Assembly (NCBI GenBank): GCA_023413015.1 | Contig: JAEZQR010000314.1 | Location: 1-11,260 of the forward strand | Direction: 5' to 3' | Source of the DNA: Pseudomonadota bacterium | Lineage (GTDB): Bacteria > Pseudomonadota > Alphaproteobacteria > Sphingomonadales > Sphingomonadaceae | DNA: 11,260 nucleotides | Shown: piece after piece, positions 7,890 through 11,260 of the stretch | Layout: every line of letters begins with the position of its first letter | How positions within the stretch are numbered: the stretch's first letter is position 1 | The notes under the pieces: generated by a model | Databases searched by the model: none | What the model was told of the DNA's origin: nothing | The model's input: the letters and a program-made list of their open reading frames with translations, nothing else | Made by a program: the position numbers and the translations under genes

Positions 7890-8603
7890 CTATTGGGCGA
7901 GCCCCAGGCAGGAATCCAGCCGCTCGTCCTTCACCACCCTGATCCACCGCTCGATGTTGCGCGCATACTGGCGCACGGCGCCCTGTGGGTTCTTGCCCGA
8001 CCGCTTTTGGGGGGAGGGGAGCACCGCCGCGATCTGCCCGGCCTCGCGGCGGGTCAGCTTGTCCGCGCCGCGCCCGAAGTAGCGCTTGGCGCCTTCCTCG
8101 ACGCCATAGGTGTTGATGCCGGTCTCGATGATGTTGAGGTAGACCTCCATGATCCGGCGCTTGTCCCAGAGACGCTCGATCAGGAAGGTGAAATAGACCT
8201 CCAGTCCCTTGCGCACCCAGGAACGGCCGGTCCACAGGAAGGCATTCTTCGCCGTCTGCTGGCTGATCGTCGATCCGCCACGCAGTCGCTCGCCCTTCAT
8301 GTTGCTCATCATCGCATCGCGGATGGCGTCCATGTCGAAGCCATTGTGCGAGCAGAAGTCGCGGTCCTCGGCGGTGATCACCGCCCGCGGCATGTTTGGA
8401 TCGATCTCATCGAGGTCGCGCCACGTATAGGCGACGCTGTGCCCGTCGACCATGTCGCCCAGCATCGGGAACGTCGTCGGCGGATTGATGTAGCGGTAGG
8501 CGAACACCCACAGCACCGACAGCAGGAACAGCAGCGCGATCAGGCTCACCAGCCAGCGAAGCACGCGACGGATCGGCCCTCGCTGCGGGTTGGTGAACGA
8601 CAT
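7890..8603 (-). CDS. mtgA: Monofunctional biosynthetic peptidoglycan transglycosylase MtgA
   Basis: MtgA polymerises lipid II into glycan strands on the periplasmic face of the inner membrane (glycosyltransferase family 51, without a transpeptidase domain). The 237-residue product has one N-terminal membrane anchor at about 15-37 (VLRWLVSLIALLFLLSVLWV). The GT51 motifs follow in order: AEDRDFCSHNGFD (78-90) with catalytic Glu79, LRGGSTISQQTAKN (107-120), KGLEVYFTFLIE (132-143), and KRRIMEVYLNIIE (148-160) with the second conserved Glu. The start at 8603 (MSFTNPQRG) is preferred over in-frame ATGs upstream because a good promoter (8638-8665) overlaps the nearest of those. A GGGGGAG lies about 11 nt before the chosen ATG, slightly far. 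The last nine residues (LDSCLGLAQ) come from repeat-like DNA. The gene is convergent with ebfC and divergent from the TIGR02466 gene. Confidence 0.94.
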   Translation of the reverse strand: MSFTNPQRGPIRRVLRWLVSLIALLFLLSVLWVFAYRYINPPTTFPMLGDMVDGHSVAYTWRDLDEIDPNMPRAVITAEDRDFCSHNGFDMDAIRDAMMSNMKGERLRGGSTISQQTAKNAFLWTGRSWVRKGLEVYFTFLIERLWDKRRIMEVYLNIIETGINTYGVEEGAKRYFGRGADKLTRREAGQIAAVLPSPQKRSGKNPQGAVRQYARNIERWIRVVKDERLDSCLGLAQ

Positions 8604-8637
8604 GGGCGTGCAGGCTCCCCCGAAAAGAACAGGCGTC

Positions 8638-8665
8638 ATTGTCGGGAGAGGTGGAGGGGCGTCAA
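8638..8665 (-). promoter_or_regulatory. Candidate sigma-70-type promoter of mtgA
   Basis: On the minus strand TTGACG (8665-8660) and GACAAT (8643-8638) are 16 nt apart. Transcription would start near 8631, leaving a leader of about 28 nt that includes the GGGGGAG before the ATG at 8603. The -35 matches 5 of 6 and the -10 matches 4 of 6 consensus bases. Confidence 0.55.
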
Positions 8666-8770
8666 TACCCTCAGCATAAGCAAAGCGCATCTGCTCCGCG
8701 ACGAAGGTGAATCCCGGTTGCATTGCGCCACACATATCCACGTCGCTATCTGGGCGCCGTCTTCCCTGTC

Positions 8771-8777
8771 AGAAGGA
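8771..8777 (+). promoter_or_regulatory. Shine-Dalgarno AGAAGGA of the TIGR02466-type gene
   Basis: AGAAGGA is followed, after 9 nt, by the GTG at 8787. It fixes the start of the gene although the frame remains open for hundreds of bases upstream, antisense to mtgA. Confidence 0.6.
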
Positions 8778-8786
8778 TCGGACGGC

Positions 8787-9389
8787 GTGACCAGCCGCAC
8801 CTTATTCGCCACGCGCTTCTACGAAGGTGACCTCGGCGACGACACCCTCGTTGCTGAGCTTGAAGAGGCCTGCCAGGCGCTCGCCGCCGAGGATCAAGCG
8901 GGGCGCCGCTGGTCGCGCGAGCACAACTACCGCGGCTACACCTCCTACGCCTCGCTAAACGACCTGCCGACGCGCGACCCGCGCTTCGCCGACCTCGTGC
9001 GGCTGCTCAACCGCCATGTCGCCGCCTTCGCCGCCGATTGCGCGATGGACCTCGGCGGGCGGCGGCTGAAGCTCGACAGCCTGTGGGTCAACGTCCTGAA
9101 GCCGGGTGGCAGTCATTCGGCGCATATCCACCCGCACAGCATCGTCTCGGGCACGGTCTACATCGCCGTGCCGTCCGGCGCCGGCGCGCTCAAGCTCGAA
9201 GACCCGCGCCTGCCGATGATGATGGCCGCTCCGCCGCGCCGTCCGGACGCCCCGGAGACGCTCCAGACCTTCGTCTACGCCGAGCCCAGGCCCGGCACCG
9301 TCTTCCTCTGGGAAAGCTGGCTCCGCCACGAAGTCGTCGCCGGCACCGGCAAGCACGACCGCATCAGCATCAGCTTCAACTATCGCTGA
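8787..9389 (+). CDS. TIGR02466-type protein, putative 2-oxoglutarate/Fe(II)-dependent oxygenase
   Basis: The 200-residue product matches, from recall, the TIGR02466 / 2OG-FeII_Oxy_5 family, whose substrates are unknown. The C-terminal half shows the expected jelly-roll pattern: LWVNVLKPGGSHSAHIHPHS (99-118) with His110, His113, His115 and His117, then IVSGTVYIAVPSGAGALKLEDPR (119-141), then a third block with GTVFLWESWLRHEV (170-183) carrying His181, and finally Arg192 in DRISISFNYR, where 2OG enzymes have the Arg that binds the cosubstrate carboxylate. The first metal motif reads H-x-H rather than the classical H-x-D/E, so the exact ligand set and activity are uncertain. The N-terminal third (TLFATRFYEGDL) is also family-like. 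GTG 8787 with AGAAGGA upstream is the start. The gene is alone on its strand and is separated by 15 bp from the convergent GST gene. It is probably cytoplasmic, as no signal peptide is seen. Confidence 0.85.
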   Translation: MTSRTLFATRFYEGDLGDDTLVAELEEACQALAAEDQAGRRWSREHNYRGYTSYASLNDLPTRDPRFADLVRLLNRHVAAFAADCAMDLGGRRLKLDSLWVNVLKPGGSHSAHIHPHSIVSGTVYIAVPSGAGALKLEDPRLPMMMAAPPRRPDAPETLQTFVYAEPRPGTVFLWESWLRHEVVAGTGKHDRISISFNYR

Positions 9390-9404
9390 GCGGGCGGCGG
9401 GTAC

Positions 9405-10067
9405 CTACGCGAAGCTGTAGGGGCCGCCGCGTTCCAGTGCTCGTCTGTAGGCGGGACGGGCATGGATGCGTTGGAGGAAGCCCCAAAGTTTCGGCCGGCC
9501 GGCATCGAGGCCCCCGCGCTGGGCGGCAGCTTCAAGCGGGAAGCTCATCATCACGTCGGCGGCCGTGAACTCGTCGCCGACGAACCACGCATGCTTGCCG
9601 AGCTCGCCCTCCAGATAGTCGAGATGGAGCCTGAGCTGGGCGGTCACGAAGCTGCGCGCGGGCCAGCCCAGGATGCCGAGCCGGTCGAGAACGAGCTTGA
9701 GCAGCAGCGGCGGCATCGCCGAACCCTCGGCGTAGTGCAGCCAGTAGATATAGCGCCACCAGTCGGTGCTATCCCGTGCCGGCGCGAGCTGCCCGTCGCC
9801 GTATCGCGTGACCAGATATTCTATGATGGCGCCGGTTTCGGCGAGCAGCTGTCCGTCGTTCTCGACAACGGGCGATTTGCCGAGCGGATGGATGCGCTTG
9901 AGCTCGGCCGGGGCAAGCATGGTCTTCGCGTCGCGCTGGTAGCGTACGACCTCATAGGCCAGTCCCAGCTCCTCGATCAGCCAGAGGACGCGCTGCGACC
10001 GCGAATTGTTGAGGTGGTGGACCTTGATCGTTCCGGCTGGCGAGGCGCGATTCCCGTCAGTTGCCAT
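9405..10067 (-). CDS. Glutathione S-transferase, GTT1-like
   Basis: A two-domain cytosolic glutathione S-transferase of 220 residues. The N-terminal thioredoxin-like domain starts at IKVHHLNNSRSQRVLWLIEE (14-33), where the Ser at 22 or 24 is the likely glutathione-activating residue. It has the cis-Pro loop GKSPVV (64-69) and the glutathione gamma-glutamyl site AETGAIIEYL (77-86, usually ESGAI). The all-helical C-terminal domain covers about 100-215 and includes FTAADVMMSFPLEAA, the conserved N-capping motif of the fold. The RSQRxLWLxEELGL pattern points to the GTT1-like subgroup; the substrate cannot be told from sequence. The ATG at 10067 lies inside the upstream oxygenase gene, overlapping its last codons by 11 bp, so the two are one operon and may act together. 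No strong Shine-Dalgarno is visible; the first ~12 residues are not conserved-looking. Confidence 0.9.
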   Translation of the reverse strand: MATDGNRASPAGTIKVHHLNNSRSQRVLWLIEELGLAYEVVRYQRDAKTMLAPAELKRIHPLGKSPVVENDGQLLAETGAIIEYLVTRYGDGQLAPARDSTDWWRYIYWLHYAEGSAMPPLLLKLVLDRLGILGWPARSFVTAQLRLHLDYLEGELGKHAWFVGDEFTAADVMMSFPLEAAAQRGGLDAGRPKLWGFLQRIHARPAYRRALERGGPYSFA

Positions 10068-11260
10068 GGCGAGCGATCCAGTTGCCGTGGAAGCCGAGCG
10101 GGGCGCGTTGCGGCAGCGCCACCCTGGCGACCGGTGGGCCGGCAACGTCGCGCGCGTCGAGCACGACGAGGTCGGTGGCGGCACGGCCGGTGTCGGTCAC
10201 CAGCCCCATGAGCCAGCCCTCGTCCTCGCCTGCATCGTCCCCTTCGGGAACGAACACGAACTCCCCGGCGATACGGCCCCGGCCGAAATCGTGCAGCGTG
10301 CGCTCGCCCGTCGCCAGATCATGCTTGTAGACCGCGCCGCTCGGCGGGGCCGATGGCGCGGCTTCCGGATGCTCGATCGCCACGGTGTAGGCGTAGCGGT
10401 ACGGCCGGCCGGTGCGCCGCTCGTCGAAGCGCGGAAACTCCTGCGGCGCCTCGTCGATCACCGCGCGCTCGACCGTGCGCCTGGCGGGGTCGCAGGTCCA
10501 GCGCTCGAAGCCGATGCGCCGCGAGTCCGGGCCCCAGTGGCTCTCGTGGAACATGCGGTCGTGCACCACGACGTCGAGCACCACGCGGCCATCGGGCAGG
10601 TCGAAGGCGTTGCAGGTGTGGAAGACGTAGCAGGGATCGACCGCGCACCAGACGATCTCGACCGCGCGCCCCTCGCGGGGCAGCAGCCCGACGCGCGCCG
10701 GGTGCTTCGGATTCCAGCGGTAGGGAAAGGCATGGCCGGCCAGCAGCGTGCGTAGCGAGAAGGTCACGGGCAGGTCGAGGACGATCGCATGGCGCTCGCT
10801 GATCGCGCAGTCGTGGATGCTCGGGCCATGGCGGACGGGAACGGCGACGTCGCGGCGCACCCGGCCGTCGGCGCCCACCACCACGTACCGTACCTGGTTG
10901 AGCTGCCTGGCATCATAGCAGATGGCGTGAAGCTCGCCCGTCTCCGGGTCGCGATGCGGGTGGGCGGTGAAGCCGCCCTTGAGCGTGCCGCTGAAATCGC
11001 TGTGCGCGAGCGTCGCCAGCTCGGGGCTGAGCTCGACCGGGTGCGCGCCGGCTTCGACGAGCGCGAAGATGCGGCCGGCATGGCCGATGACGTTGGTGTT
11101 GACGGTGTCGAAGTTTCCGTGACGAGGTCCCGGCACGGGCGGCTCGCCCAAGGCTTGGCTGACCTCGGTCGAGCGCACCCAGCGGTTGCGGTACCACAGC
11201 GCGCGGCCCTGCTCGATCCGGATGCCGTGCACCATGCCGTCGCCGATGAACCAGTGATAG
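10057..11260 (-). CDS. Carotenoid oxygenase (RPE65/stilbene dioxygenase) family protein, 5' end outside window
   Basis: An Fe(II)-dependent dioxygenase of the seven-bladed propeller family, which splits C=C bonds of carotenoids, apocarotenoids or stilbene-type phenolics. About 400 residues are visible; the N-terminal ~70-100 are beyond the right edge. The visible part begins YHWFIGDGMVHGIRI, the family's blade-1 motif (usually HWFDGDGM). The four iron-binding histidines are all present: in FTAHPHRDP, in GPSIHDCAIS, in YVFHTCNAF and in the final PLGFHGNWI. Second-shell acidic motifs are also seen (EFPRFDERRTGRPYRY and GEFVFVPEG). The enzyme therefore looks intact. No signal peptide can be judged. 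Substrate is undecided: sphingomonads have both lignostilbene- and carotenoid-cleaving members. The stop overlaps the start of the GST gene by 11 bp, so the two genes are read as one transcript starting outside the window. Confidence 0.93.
   Translation of the reverse strand, partial: YHWFIGDGMVHGIRIEQGRALWYRNRWVRSTEVSQALGEPPVPGPRHGNFDTVNTNVIGHAGRIFALVEAGAHPVELSPELATLAHSDFSGTLKGGFTAHPHRDPETGELHAICYDARQLNQVRYVVVGADGRVRRDVAVPVRHGPSIHDCAISERHAIVLDLPVTFSLRTLLAGHAFPYRWNPKHPARVGLLPREGRAVEIVWCAVDPCYVFHTCNAFDLPDGRVVLDVVVHDRMFHESHWGPDSRRIGFERWTCDPARRTVERAVIDEAPQEFPRFDERRTGRPYRYAYTVAIEHPEAAPSAPPSGAVYKHDLATGERTLHDFGRGRIAGEFVFVPEGDDAGEDEGWLMGLVTDTGRAATDLVVLDARDVAGPPVARVALPQRAPLGFHGNWIARHGN

Noticed and set aside
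7893..8786. Upstream extension of the TIGR02466 frame antisense to mtgA
   Set aside because: The family-like protein begins at GTG 8787 with a Shine-Dalgarno; the preceding ~300 codons are the antisense of mtgA.
8701..8830. Direct repeat ACGAAGGTGA at 8701 and 8821
   Set aside because: Only ten bases, one copy intergenic and one inside a coding region with no shared context; most likely chance.

Overview
The window is a GC-rich, gene-dense stretch of bacterial chromosome, most likely from an alphaproteobacterium of the order Sphingomonadales (Sphingomonas or a close relative). The evidence is the very high GC at third codon positions, a membrane-anchored CycM-like cytochrome c gene divergent from a prephenate dehydratase gene, an SRP RNA gene followed by dnaX and ebfC (ybaB), and a stilbene/carotenoid-type oxygenase. 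I judge the assignment from recalled gene order and protein style, not from a search.

Left to right: the first kilobase is the minus-strand 5' part of a periplasmic glycerophosphodiester phosphodiesterase gene whose 3' end lies outside the window. Divergent from it is msrA (peptide methionine sulfoxide reductase A), which ends at a strong bidirectional terminator shared with the convergent gene for a membrane-anchored mono-heme cytochrome c. Divergent from the cytochrome is the prephenate dehydratase gene (phenylalanine synthesis). It runs into a convergent two-gene unit, nudC plus a threonine-synthase-like PLP enzyme. The two opposing stop codons overlap by 4 bp, and the two genes of the unit overlap as ATGA.

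The centre is a housekeeping information-processing block on the plus strand: the 4.5S-type signal recognition particle RNA (ffs), dnaX (clamp-loader tau subunit) and ebfC/ybaB. It faces mtgA (monofunctional peptidoglycan glycosyltransferase) across a short gap holding a REP-like hairpin. mtgA has a good sigma-70-type promoter. Next to it, on the plus strand, is a small protein of the TIGR02466 type (putative 2-oxoglutarate/Fe(II) oxygenase). The right end is a minus-strand pair: a carotenoid-oxygenase-family (RPE65 fold) gene whose 5' end is cut off by the window edge, overlapping by 11 bp a GTT1-like glutathione S-transferase.

There is no sign of a mobile element, CRISPR array, tRNA or rRNA, and no gene-free stretch of 300 bases. 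Most of the window is ordinary core genome. The parts least explained by known biology are the oxygenase/GST pair, the TIGR02466 protein, the nudC/threonine-synthase-like pair and the REP-like sequence at the 3' end of mtgA. I see no convincing undescribed multi-gene system.
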